Shown one piece after another: positions 36,445-46,571 of a stretch of DNA of 64,000 nt. The first letter of the stretch is position 1; every line of letters begins with the position of its first letter. Position numbers and translations under genes: made by a program. Origin of the DNA: Elmis aenea (lineage: Eukaryota > Arthropoda > Insecta > Coleoptera > Elmidae); contig OX393577.1 of the NCBI GenBank assembly GCA_947652605.1, positions 63,822,108 through 63,886,107 on the forward strand. Direction: 5' to 3'. The notes beneath the pieces are model-generated. The model was given only the letters and a program-made list of their open reading frames with translations, was not told the origin of the DNA and ran no database searches.

Positions 36445-36842
36445 AATGTAAAATTGACGTTTCTAAAGTTACTTGTAATTATGCCTTTTGATCCTAGATT
36501 AATTAACTAGTTGATGTGGTCAATAAATGACCTTTACCTTAAGCGTGTGTAAATTGTAAAACATATATGAAATTTTGTGTTTCTCAAAATATTTCAATAT
36601 TAGCTTGGTAAAATTGGGCAGAGCTACGGAAGATATGGTTTAAAAAAAAAAAAACTGTTTCCAATTTAAAAATAAAAAACGAAAAACTGAAAAATCTAAT
36701 AAAAATATTAATGTAAATAAGCTTAAATAAAATACACTTACTTTTATTAGTGAATGTCTTGTCTAAGTGCAAAACCAGTTTCAAAACTCGCATTTCTTCA
36801 TTAGTTGCAGCCTTATAATTATTATTTAATTAAACCTATGTA
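36445..36842. other. No gene seen
   Basis: AT-rich sequence, no supported feature. A Phe-rich frame on the minus strand (36584-36793) reflects A-runs. Confidence 0.45.
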
Positions 36843-37155
36843 TTTATATTAATAAATAAACTATAAATGTACTGAAATATTTAAATATGTAAATACTAAT
36901 TCTTTTTTTCTTCTTTTCAGGTAAGTGTTTTGCCTCCAACTTTAATACTCAATGATGAAAACAGATAGTATAAGAAGAGAGCCAAGGTAGATAACATTAG
37001 AACATTGTCAAAGTACTTTTTGAACATTTTATTTGCAAATAGACTATAATTTTAATTATTTGTGAAATAGATTTCGTTTTACATCCGTCCGTAGTCGAAT
37101 GATTTAATAACTATCGGTTTAAGTGCAGAGAGAAATACTCTTATAACTGGAATCG
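36843..37155 (+). promoter_or_regulatory. Recursive-splice-like site, copy B
   Basis: TACTAAT (36894-36900), a close match to the branch-point consensus, precedes a run of pyrimidines. CAG at 36918-36920 follows, with GTAAGTG directly after from 36921. This fits the recursive splice site consensus better than copy A (CAG instead of TAG). About 250 bp downstream matches copy A at 6712-6985. Both copies lie on the + strand about 30 kb apart, as expected if the whole window belonged to one long + strand intron. Segment duplication of an unknown repeat cannot be excluded. Confidence 0.5.
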
Positions 37156-38172
37156 TGTATCTAAATTTGAAATTTGCGATAGTATGTATAAGCAAGATGT
37201 AGAATATTTACATCTTGCTTTCATCGTTTCCATAATCACACGTTTCACTCTGGAAATATGTGGAGCATTTCCGGTGTTACATGTGTTGGGTTAGTTGTAG
37301 AACAGGTATGGGAGATAATGGATTTAGACTAAGGTTAATCCTTGTGGATTTTAAAGGGGAACGGTTTCCGGATTACACGTTAAAGAATAAACATGTTTTT
37401 CCGTTTAAATTCATTTAGATTAATAAGTTACTATAAATTATTTATGTTCTGTATTCTAAAGTATCATTTACCTCATACAAGTACATTTCCAAACTTTTAT
37501 CTGCAGAAATGTACTCAATTTTGTTTTTATTTCGGAGCTTAATGACCAATTGTTAATTATTTTTGATAACTAAAATTGGTCGGTTAATGAGAGTTTGTAC
37601 CCTGGAATCAGTAAATAACTCAGAACAGATTTTAAATTATAACAATATAAAAATATGTATAGTAATTAATTCATTGATTTCTTACGCTTTGCGGGCGTTT
37701 AGGATTACCTACCACTTGCATATCTAAAGCCTTAAGAGATATGTAAGAGAGAATCTAAAAATAATGGTACACCGGGAAAAGTGCATGAAACTTATTGAGT
37801 GGGAGGCTTCTGAAGAAGTTGGAATGCGTAGGTGTCGAAGGATGAACAACATGAAAATTTTATGTTAATAACGTGAAGCTTGTAGTGCCTGGCTTAAATT
37901 TTAAATTTGATGTGTAAACACGGGGTAACTGATGGTAATAGTCTTATCATCTCGATAAAATTAAAATTTAATGATGCGTCTTAAGGTAAAATTAGCAGTT
38001 CGCGACGGTGAGGGTGGCTATGAGCTCCGGCAGGATATTTTGCAAGTTGGCAAAAGATTTCCATTCATTTTAACAAACATTTAAAAAAAAACTGTCTTAT
38101 ATATTTTATTCCTCATGCTTATTTGCAGCAAAGTTTTTAACAGTTTGATATTTATATTTTAAAATGGAGTTA
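37156..38172. other. No gene seen
   Basis: Unassigned DNA between the recursive-splice-like segment and a Tc1/mariner element. No convincing frame. Confidence 0.45.
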
Positions 38173-38174
38173 TA

Positions 38175-39468
38175 CAGCGTTAGCCAATAGGTATGACGGG
38201 ATTTTAGTAGGCGATAAAACGAACAAACAAAAACCAATCACATGTTAAAAAACTAAATTTAATAGCTTAAATTATGCAATTTTACTACACACACCTGGTG
38301 TTTAAAAATAACTTCGTTCAAATGATTCCCATGAGAATTAATACATAGACGTAATCTCGTAACAAAATTCAACATCACATCGCGATTGATGTCCCTTACT
38401 TCAATTGCAAGTTTCAGTTCTTGAAGTGTGCGTGGTTTATCCCTGTAGACTTGAGATAGCGCCATAAATAAAAGTCAGGGGCACTCAGGTCGGGTGATCT
38501 TGCAGGCCATTGAATGTCATCGAATCGTGAGATAACTCTTCCCGGAAAAAAGTCTCGCACAGTGTTCATCGACTGAAGAGCTGCATGGGCCGTAGCACCG
38601 TCCTGTTGGAACATTACATTGTTTAAACCGAGTCTTCTTACTTCAGGCATGAGGAAGTTTTGCAGCATACCCACGTACCGATCAGAGGTAACCGTTAGAG
38701 TTTGATTATCCCGTTCAAAAAAATAAGGACCAATAATTCCTGATGTGGTGACTCCACACCAAACGGTAACTTTGGGACTGTGTAGAGGTTTTTCATGCAA
38801 ACTCAAAGGATTTTGCGGAGCCCAGTATCTAAAGTTTTGCTTACTTACGTATCCATCTAAATGAAAATGGGTCTCATCGGTCTTCATAAGTTCATTCGGT
38901 AGATTTTCATTGGCATTGAAAATTTCTAGAAAATGTTCACAAAATTGTACACTTGCTCTCTTATCCTGTGCTTTGTTTTTGAACAATTTGAATCTTATAA
39001 GGGTGAAAATGAAGATCATGTATTAACATTCGCCGGAACGATGTATTCGATATGTTCAAAGCTTGAGAATGTCTTTTAGCTGAACGGGTCGGACTCTGTT
39101 CTACAGCAATTCTTGCACGTTCAGTGTTCTCAGGAGAACGAACTGAACGAGCAGTACCCGAACATTTTGAAACAACACTTTCACGAGCACGAAAGTCACG
39201 TATCCATCTTGAAAGAGTTTTGTCTGTGGGTATTCTTCCGTGTCTTGGAACTTGGAATTCACGCCGAAACATTCTTTGCGTTTCTACAATGCTACGAGTT
39301 TCGAAGAACGTCTGTACTGCGAAAATTCGTTGGTTTAAAGGAAAATGCGCCATAGCTTCATAAATTGCAAAGACTTTCAAAGATCTTTTAACGTTTTTGA
39401 AGTTTCAGTGTTGCCTATGTTTTTTCTATAGCCTACTTAAATCCCGTCATACCTATTGGCTAACCCTG
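38175..39468 (-). mobile_element. Nearly intact Tc1/mariner element (DD41D type)
   Basis: Inverted termini CAGCGTTAGCCAATAGGTAT and ATACCTATTGGCTAACCCTG, about 35 bp long with few mismatches, are flanked by TA (38173-38174, 39469-39470). Almost the whole 1.29 kb interior is a single transposase gene on the minus strand. The close match of the repeats and only two indels in the gene make this the youngest-looking autonomous-type copy in the window. Confidence 0.93.
38259..39380 (-). pseudogene. DD41D-type transposase with two frameshifts
   Basis: From 39380: MKVFAIYEAMAHFPLNQRI begins the N-terminal DNA-binding region (FETRSIVETQRMFRREF, then DKTLSRWIRDFRARESVV). A second half with NISNTSFRRMLIHDLHFHPY follows. 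A frameshift near 38990 leads into the catalytic domain: MKTDETHFHLDG (first Asp), YVSKQNFRYWAPQNP, VTVWCGVTTSGIIGPYFFE, FQQDGATAHAA (second Asp) and WPARSPDLSAPDFYLWRYLK (third Asp). I count 41 residues between the second and third Asp, as in DD41D mariner relatives. A second frameshift near 38450 leads to QVYRDKPRTLQELKLAIEV and the C-terminus. Total length would be about 350 residues, normal for the superfamily. It cuts and pastes its own element at TA sites. Confidence 0.88.
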
Positions 39469-39470
39469 TA

Positions 39471-40007
39471 TTAAATAATGCAGTTCAGCTTTACTGTTAT
39501 AGCAATTGCATTGAGTTCGTCGATAGGTCTTTCATTTATATATTGTGTATCGTTATTTTTAGAGAAAATTGACCTGACAACGTTAGTAGGTTAAGCTTTT
39601 GTGCAACTAAGACACCGGAACTTGACAAAGCTTTTTTAAAGTTAAATGAAATACCACGAGATTGTCGCATTCCATCCGGATCATTTTCACAATACGCCGC
39701 ACACAAAGCAAATTGTTCGAAATCCGTAGGTAGCTCATATCGTTATTAAATGTTCAATATCTCGCCGAATGTAGCGCAGAAACCTCGAAAGTTGCGCGCG
39801 TACGCGTGTGTATGTGTTCACGCGACAGTATAAAGGAAACCGTGAGGCACGGATGATAACATCAAAGGCGTATACTAGATACATGTTAATTACTGCGACT
39901 AATATCAACTTGCTCTCGGCAATCTGCACGTCATTAAATGTTTAGCCAGACTGGGATTATTCTGACTGCACAAAATTCACGTTCCGGGATTTACGCACCG
40001 CTACCCT
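39471..40007. other. No gene seen
   Basis: Apparently unique DNA, GC-richer around 39780-39850 (CGCGCGTACGCGTGTG). No frame with recognisable content. Confidence 0.4.
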
Positions 40008-40260
40008 TTAAAGGTGCATTTATATTATCGTAGCGTCTCAGACACGTAACGTATCAGACAAAATTAGTTACATTGGTTGTTATGAAAGTATTTATATTAG
40101 CGGAGCGTAAGCGTTCAGACAGCGAGCGGGAACGTAACGTCTCCGACAAAATGTGTTAGGACGTACCTACGATACGTAATGTGTCTGATCCGATACGCTC
40201 CCACAACACGCTTTTTAAAACTGTCATCAGTTATAATTCATTGTAAAATATTTAAATATA

Positions 40261-40401
40261 ATGAATAAAGAGAAACTTATTGAAACTGTAAAAAATTATA
40301 ATTTTTTATATGATCAAAGCGAAAAATTGTATAGTGACGCTGAAAATAAAGAAGAAACATGGACTGAAGTTCGACTCGTATATCAACGGCACCATGTTTA
40401 A
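40261..40401 (+). pseudogene. MADF-domain fragment of a Harbinger accessory gene
   Basis: Forty-six codons starting MNKEKLIETVKNYNFLYDQS and continuing through EETWTEV. This is the opening of a MADF (Myb/SANT-like) domain, in which LI..V...P.LYD and W.EI are conserved. The frame stops at 40401 before the rest of the domain. PIF/Harbinger elements often carry a MADF or Myb protein gene beside the transposase gene, which agrees with the TTA-flanked termini around it. Confidence 0.7.
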
Positions 40402-40559
40402 GCAACAAGACATGATCCAACAATCCCTCGATTAATTCATGTTTTTCTGATTGACATTTCTAAGAACTAGTTACTGGTGACACACATAACAGACCGCCTA
40501 TACATACATTTGAAAAACCTCTTCGGCAAACCCTTACCCTTTAAAGCCTCGGACATTTT

Positions 40560-40930
40560 TCAAAGACTTCTCACCCCTACGACATCGAAAGGGGGTGGTT
40601 GCCGAAGGAGTCTTTGAAATGTTTGCTGGGGGTGGGGTAGTTTTTTAACAGAAGGGTTGCCGAAGTGGTCGTAGTGGTTGCTGAAGGAGTCTTTGAAATG
40701 TCCACTACCCCCGGACGACTTCTTCAGCAACCCCATAAACCACACCCTCAAACATTTCAAACTCCTTCAGCAACCACCCTCTGGTCATTGTCGACGACCT
40801 TAAAAGACTTCTTCGGCAACACCCTCCGGCCATTGACGATAACCTTCAAGAATCCTTCGGCAACCACCCTTTGGTCATTGTCGACGACCTTGAAAGACTT
40901 CTTCGTTACCTTCAAACATCGATCATGGTA
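40560..40930. repeat. GC-rich minisatellite, partly inverted
   Basis: Units of about 45 bp repeat from 40760 to 40910, with alternate units more alike so that a 90 bp higher-order period appears (CTTCGGCAACCACCCT and GGTCATTGTCGACGACCTT recur). The same units lie in reverse complement at 40590-40700 (GGTTGCCGAAGGAGTCTTTG). Long open frames on both strands (40665-40931 plus, 40757-40951 minus) follow from the repeat period being a multiple of three and need not be genes. Confidence 0.75.
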
Positions 40931-41239
40931 AGCTCCGGATGGACATGCCATCGAACTGTCGCAGGAACCGTAGTATACTCTTATCCTCTTCGTAGGTCAA
41001 TATAATTTTGTCTGATACGTTACGTGTCTGAGCCGCTACGAATACGTTACGATATAAAAACCACATTTGTCTGATACGCTACGTGCCGGATACGCTCCGC
41101 TTACGCTACGATAATATAAATGCACCTTTTAACTTGATATTTTTTGTTTAATACCGGTTGTCTAGACTGTGGAGTAAAGAAATAATAAAAAAGAGGAAGT
41201 ACAACATAAATATAACACAGTTTTTAAGAGTATAGTATT

Positions 41240-41590
41240 GTTTTGAGCAGAAGAAGATAAAAGAAGACTAGAAAGCTCTGGAGATGGATGCCCTAAGAAG
41301 ATCGTGTTAAATGTCTAGATTAGAGTAACAAACACAAGAATTAATCGGATTGAGGAAAACTATAGTAGAAGAGACAGAAAAACAACTAATTTGTTACGGA
41401 CATGTAAGAAGAGACAATCGACTGCCGAAATTAAGGCTTGACTGGATCCCTCCCGAAAGGAGAAAACGAGGCAGTCCCAGGAAGACGTGGAACGAGGGCA
41501 TTCAGAAAGATATGAGAGAGAAATCTGTAGTAGGATAGGAAAGGGTGGAGGAACAGTCTGGGGATGGGAAAGCGCCAATAGACACTATAG
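41240..41590 (+). pseudogene. RTE-like LINE, C-terminal fragment
   Basis: Frames give VEETEKQLICYGHVRRDNRL, LRLDWIPPERRKRGSPRKTW and NEGIQKDMREK, the highly conserved end of insect RTE/BovB-like polyproteins (YGHV.R, P.R.RGRPRKTW). Upstream, LESSGDGCPKK and RVTNTRI appear in other frames, also as in that family. Indels break the frame. RT and endonuclease are absent. Confidence 0.78.
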
Positions 41591-41606
41591 AACCGATTTT
41601 ATATAC

Positions 41607-41890
41607 AGGGTGGTCCAAACTCTATGGGATTACATGGGTATCTCGCTTAATATTCGAGATAGAGAAACGGTTAAATTACCAAAAATGTGCAGTTTTTAAG
41701 GAAAAACTCAGAACCGTTTTCAAAAATATTCTATCATTTCCGGTTTTTGAGTTATTAAGTAAAACTGTTTTTCTCAGACACACACACCTATAAAGTTCAA
41801 TTTTTTTTCCCTTTACAAACATATAAGGGTTGATGTATTTATTTTCAATAATACCCAAGTTACAAGGTTTTTTTTTCAAGATTAGAAACA
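41607..41890 (+). mobile_element. Single arm of a CAGGGTG-type foldback
   Basis: Begins TACAGGGTGGTCCAAACTCT followed by GGGTATCTCGCTTAATATTC, comparable in layout to the end of the element at 60672. It runs into poly-T and poly-A tracts without an opposite end. Short frames on both strands are not convincing. Confidence 0.5.
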
Positions 41891-41964
41891 AAAAATAAGC
41901 TGTGAAAACAAAAAAAAAAAAAAAAAAACTAGAAAAACCAGAAATAATAGAATGTATTTGAGGT

Positions 41965-42475
41965 AATTTCTTACCGAAAATTAAGGGTTTGGTGAAAATT
42001 GCTCGAAAACAATTGCTTAAATGCTATTGCTAGAAAAACAGTTGCTCGAATGGAAAATTCCTTTTTTTTTTAACCCTAGTAGAGTTTATGACAGCGCAAT
42101 CTGGTCTTTAAGACCGATAAGCAGTTTAATTCTATCCTAAATTAATAAAGTTTAAGTTTTTAGTGTAATCAAATGTACCTAAACAACTTTTCTGGTACAA
42201 TTAATTATTTTGTGTTTAAAAAATTAAATATTTTCTCATTATTTCGAGCAATTTTCCTTTAGAGGAATTGTATTTCGAGCAATTTTCCTTTCGAGAAATT
42301 GTTATTCGAGCAATTTTCCATTCGAGGAACTGTTTTTCGAGCAATTTTCCGCACCCCAAAATTAAGGGGGGCTTTTATATAATTTTGTTCCTTTAGACGA
42401 ATCCTTTTGGAGTTACACCCCCCTAAAGAGGAGCGGTAAAATTAGGTTTTTATTTTATTCTTTAAATTTGGATAA
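41965..42475. repeat. Dispersed repeat, copy 2, interrupted
   Basis: Left piece 41965-41987 and right piece 42358-42475 together match 76-210. A 370 bp MITE separates them, and the host sequence AAAATTAAGG is present on both sides as the target duplication. Confidence 0.75.
41988..42357. mobile_element. MITE with TTCGAGCAATTTTCC tandem ends
   Basis: The left end GTGAAAATTGCTCGAAAACA is inverted relative to the right end TTTTTCGAGCAATTTTCCGCAC. The right end holds four tandem copies, about 30 bp each, of TTCGAGCAATTTTCC. Duplicated AAAATTAAGG (41977-41986, 42358-42367) marks the insertion into the dispersed repeat; the duplication is 8-11 bp depending on where the ends are set. Subterminal repeats with an 8 bp or longer TSD suggest hAT ancestry. 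Confidence 0.72.
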
Positions 42476-43737
42476 ATGTAGAAGAATGAATTGTGGTAGA
42501 TATTTTTTTTACTTATGAAAAGGTTTTCTATAGTTATATTTTTAATCAATTCCCACCTTCACAAGGTGCTGAAAGTAAGACCCCTTCCGTTGTTTTTTTT
42601 TATTAACTTTTTGGAGGCTTAACATTTTGCAATTTAATTTTTTTTTTTTGAATGCTTGATTTATTTAGAAACTTTTCTTAATCTTTAACATTTTCTTCAA
42701 AACCTTCAGTTTTTGAGTAAAAAATAAAATAAGTGAATGTATGTTGTCGTAATTTCTTTCCCAAAATAGACTTAACCCCTTTCATAATAAACTTTTCATA
42801 AAATATTTAGATTTTGATTCGTACGATTTCATTGCTACTGTAAACGTCAATTTAACAAATCAATACTCTTTTACTGGAGTCAAAAATACTGACAAAAAAA
42901 AATTAAAATGCGATGAGCAGCTTTATCATATTGATTTAGGTTAGATTAGCTAAGCATTACAACAAATACCTATACACAGTATTGCTTCTTCCAATAGTTT
43001 TTAAGTGTTACATGATTTTCAAATAGTATAAAGATAAAGTTACCCTTCAAGACTTTGTTCTTTAAATCTGTTTTATGCCTATAAGATTGTGTTTTCGAGT
43101 CATTTGTTCTTAGAATGTATATTAAAGTAAATACATTATTATGTAATTGAAATGTTAATATTATCTCTTCAGGATACACTTCATTGTAATTTTAAATTAA
43201 TTATCCTTTTTGTTCTGGATAATAAACGTTGAAAAATAGCCTCGAGCTACCAAAAATTAAAGCCGGTAAAAGTCTGTTTAGGTCAGGTAAACGTTGTTTC
43301 CTATAATTCATAATAATTTCAAGACAAAATGTTACAGTCATTATTTAAATTACAAGCAAATATGAATTCAACATTTTTCTAAATGAAATGATCTATATCA
43401 ATTTAATAATCAAGTGAAATAAATACTGGCCGCGGGGCGAAAGTTGTCATTATCTAAAACAATCATGTTGTACGTTCTCCTACGTAACACAGTATTTAAG
43501 TAAACTGTCGACTAATGCGATGTGTAATTATTTCTTGAATGGAAAATGTGTCTTAGTTTCAATGTAAATTTTTAATGTTCAACATTATTCTCAATGACGT
43601 TGTAAGATTTTTTTTCGTTAATTATTGGTATTGCTTCTCTATTTTTTAATATTTTTATACTTGGGGATACTAATTACATCGTATAAAGTTCATAAAGTCG
43701 TAAATCGCGTTGAGTTTTTAGAAATGACAACTCGGGT
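42476..43737. other. No gene seen
   Basis: AT-rich with several poly-T tracts. No supported element or frame. Confidence 0.45.
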
Positions 43738-43835
43738 TTTTTCGGATCCGGGTACCCGGATTCGGATTCGCCGAATCCCACTGTAAATATTCGGATTCGA
43801 TATTCGGTCTAAGATTCGACAAATCTTGAGTTAGG
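43738..43835. mobile_element. Possible hAT-like end with GGATTCGG array
   Basis: GGATCCGGGTACCCGGATTC is followed by CGGATTCG and TATTCGGATTCGATATTCGG units, resembling subterminal arrays of other hAT-like elements here. There is no partner end or TSD. A minus-strand frame across it (43718-43915) is repeat-derived. Confidence 0.35.
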
Positions 43836-44263
43836 TCTCGTAACGCTACCACACATTCAAAGAAAATACTGAATTTTGCAACTAATATGAGGCGTCTAAA
43901 TGCAAAAGTCGACATCTACTACTAACCTAAAACTGAGAAAAACGTCAAAAACCGCTCTACTTTTTATTTTTCGACGAAATTTTTCAAATTTGATAAACCA
44001 ACATGTATAACTTGTAAACTGTAACCCATATCATCATAAAAATCTAAGAAGAATATTTAATTTATAATTTCGTTATTAATTTTGCAGGTGTCGACTTTTG
44101 CACTTCATGAGATAAATGTCGTATTTTGCATTTAGGCAAAATTGTAAATGTCAGTTTCTGCATTTCATATCTAAAATAAAAGCAGTACATAAAAAATCAA
44201 ATTTATTTAAATTTCAAGAAAAAACAAAATAAATAATGCAAATTGAGTAACTTTTTTAAACCC

Positions 44264-45163
44264 TTAAATAGTTCTCATCATCTTCGGAAATACCACTTTC
44301 GGAATCTGAATCTGAATCCTGTCTTGTTCTGTTCTGTGCATTATTAAAAGAATTCTGATAATAAGACAGATTTTCTTGTGTTGAATATAAACATAAAAAG
44401 CTTTAGCCCTCAATTTATGGACTCGCTGCAGGGTCATAAGTTCTCGTTTAGCTGGCTCATCCAAATTACATTTCATTTTTTCCTTAAACTGAGTGCACGT
44501 TGAGCAAACATCAGTTTTAGGAGATCCGAAGCCTATGTTGTAGGTTTTGGAGAAAATATTTCGGAAAAAACATTGTTTTACTTTATGATATTCTTGTTGA
44601 GCATCATTGAACATACGCCAAAAATTTTTTACATTTAATTCGCATGGTAGGTAGATCCGCCACATATTCTTGGATCGACTATAATGACTTTCTATGCACG
44701 TGAGAGATTCTATAAATTCCTGCACTTTTCTTACTTTTTCTTTGTTTTTGCTTCCAATTCTGTCACCACCGCGGCATTCCCTTGGTGGCTGGCCAGTATG
44801 AAGATGCCTCTTAACAACATTAATCACTCCATCTTTACTTATACCCATAATTCCTAAAAATGCGCTTCGGCATATTGTTACAAGGGATCCATCTTCTATG
44901 CGCCGAATCTTATAAATGATGGAAACATTTTTAGGCTTTCTATTGTCGTTTTTCTTTGGGCGCTTTGGAAATGATGATCTACGAAACCTCAGTAGAAAAT
45001 TATCCTGGTCCATCTTGTTTTTGCTATCATAGAAATTTTGATGAAAACGCTTTATTGATGGCAGAGATACCTTATTCTTATTGCAGCAATGATAAGGCTG
45101 ACCAGGTTTGCCGTTATGTCTACAGGACGGGTAAAGCGGTAAATTTTTTGCAGAATATCTAAA
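44264..45163 (-). pseudogene. Truncated zinc-ribbon protein of a multicopy insect family
   Basis: The open frame reads from about 45163 (after an acceptor-like TTCTTAAATTTTAG) through a Cys/His cluster PSCRHNGKPG...HCCNKN. It continues with IKRFHQNFYDSKNKMDQDN, TICRSAFLGIMGISKDGVIN, IESLTCIESHYSRSKNMWRI, YLPCELNVKNFWRMFND and GFGSPKTDVCSTCTQFKEK. It stops at 44264. I recognise this order (HYSRS..YLP..LN, then PKTD.CS.C) from an uncharacterised family repeated many times in insect genomes, usually two to three times longer and thought to be transposon-encoded. The 3' half is missing. The first internal Met is at 45013, but the frame extends upstream of it. Function is unknown; the two Cys/His groups suggest metal binding. 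Confidence 0.6.
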
Positions 45164-46424
45164 ATTTAAGAAAATTTAGAAGCCAAAATGATTATGGTTA
45201 TCAAGAATGCTACCTTTTAATTTTTGCTTTCTCTCGTTTCCATTGGCTGGGGTTTGCAATTCTTTTCCTCCCTTTGTTTGGAGGAGCTTTCGTAATCAAC
45301 AAAAATGTCAAAAATTTGTACGGAAAAGATAAATTTATAAGTTTCTTCTTTTTTTTTCTTTCAATTGTTTAAATTAACACTGTCTTTCTTCATAGCCTAC
45401 TTGAAAATATTACGTTGCCCCAATAATTAACAATAAAATCGCGATATCTCGGAAAATATCAATTTTAGGTGAAAAACAGCCTGTATGTTTTCGAAGGAGA
45501 ATTAAATTTTCTATAAGAATGTGTAAAAATATACAGGGTGTTGTATTTAAGAAAAATGAGTTATCGATGTTTAAAGTTGTACAAGTTTGAACAAGCGTAA
45601 AAAACGCCCTGTATAATATTTTTTAAATGTACGCTGTGCAAAGTGTTAGTAAGCTTATTGTCAACATAAACTTAAAAAAAAAATTACTTGCAATTTTAAA
45701 GTTCTTAAATGTTGAAATTTTTTAACAATGCTGTATAGCTCAAAATTTTCATAAAAATGTGATTTTAACGAAAACATTTTTTGAAGTAAATTTAAAGAGG
45801 TATCCAAAAATATAAAAATATAAAGGGTGTTCCATTTAAAATTTCAAAGTTTGAGTCCGTTTCCGGTTGAACCGGAAGTCGTATCACAACCTCAATGATT
45901 TTATCGAATCCGTATTATACGATAACGGTCAAATAACAAATTTCATTGAAATATTTTTAATAGTGTTCTAGATATTTGTTTGTTTCCATACTTTTGCGCA
46001 TCCCTGTATTAGTTTTGAATATGCAAATTTTAGCAGAACCTGTAATTCACATATTTATTCTTGTTTAATTATTTACTTAATCAAATGAAACTCACAATTA
46101 TAAATGCATTCGGAGAACAATTTACTATGAAATTCTACAAAGTCAACTGAACTAATTCTGGTTAAATTGATTGAATTACATCGTTTTACCGCATTAACAT
46201 AATTCTATATTGATTCTGACTTTGTAATCGCCATGGATTAATCGGCCTAAATGCAAATTGTTATCGCGTTGTAAGAGTATTTTACATAGTAGCAACGAAG
46301 TTAACGCAATAAAATAAAAGGACAGTGGAATAAAACGAAACTCAAGCAATTTTTTTTCCTCTTTCAGTTTGTAATTGAATCAAGTTTTAAATTAAAAAGG
46401 TGTTTTTGCCTGACCACTAACAAC
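45164..46424. other. CAGGGTG-type foldback relics, no gene
   Basis: Solitary ends occur at 45534 (TACAGGGTGTTGTATTTAAG), 45606 (CGCCCTGTATAATA), 45832 (AAGGGTGTTCCATTTAAAAT) and about 46003 (GCATCCCTGTATTAG). They cannot be joined into one clean element. The rest is AT-rich. Confidence 0.4.
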
Positions 46425-46571
46425 ATGGTGCGTCTTCAAGATATTATTGACCTTGAAGAATTGCGAAATAAAGATGAAAATAAAAGTGAAAGTGAATTTT
46501 TGATTTCTGGTCATGATACTGATAAGAAAGAAGATTTAGAAAATATAGTAATAGTAGTGATGAGAGGATAA
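46425..46571 (+). CDS. Unrecognised acidic 48-residue frame
   Basis: MVRLQDIIDLEELRNKDENK begins a short acidic frame with SESEF and DTDKKEDLEN. The composition resembles N-termini of some piggyBac transposases, but no DDE domain, TTAA duplication or terminal repeat supports that. It could be the remnant of a transposase or a chance frame. Confidence 0.2.
   Translation: MVRLQDIIDLEELRNKDENKSESEFLISGHDTDKKEDLENIVIVVMRG

Larger units (their letters stand above)
40011..41128. mobile_element. Harbinger-like element with MADF fragment
   Basis: Inverted termini AAGGTGCATTTATATTATCG and CGATAATATAAATGCACCTT are flanked by TTA (40008-40010, 41129-41131), the TWA-type duplication of PIF/Harbinger elements. 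Subterminal regions contain many copies of short units such as GATACGTTACGTGTCTGA in both orientations. The interior holds a MADF-domain start (40261-40401) and a GC-rich inverted minisatellite (40560-40930). No DDE transposase remains. Confidence 0.85.

Noticed and set aside
40665..40951. Overlapping open frames on both strands, 64-88 codons, with Ser/Thr- and Leu-rich repeats.
   Set aside because: They coincide with a 45/90 bp minisatellite whose period is a multiple of three. Stop-free frames are expected without selection, and no domain is recognisable.
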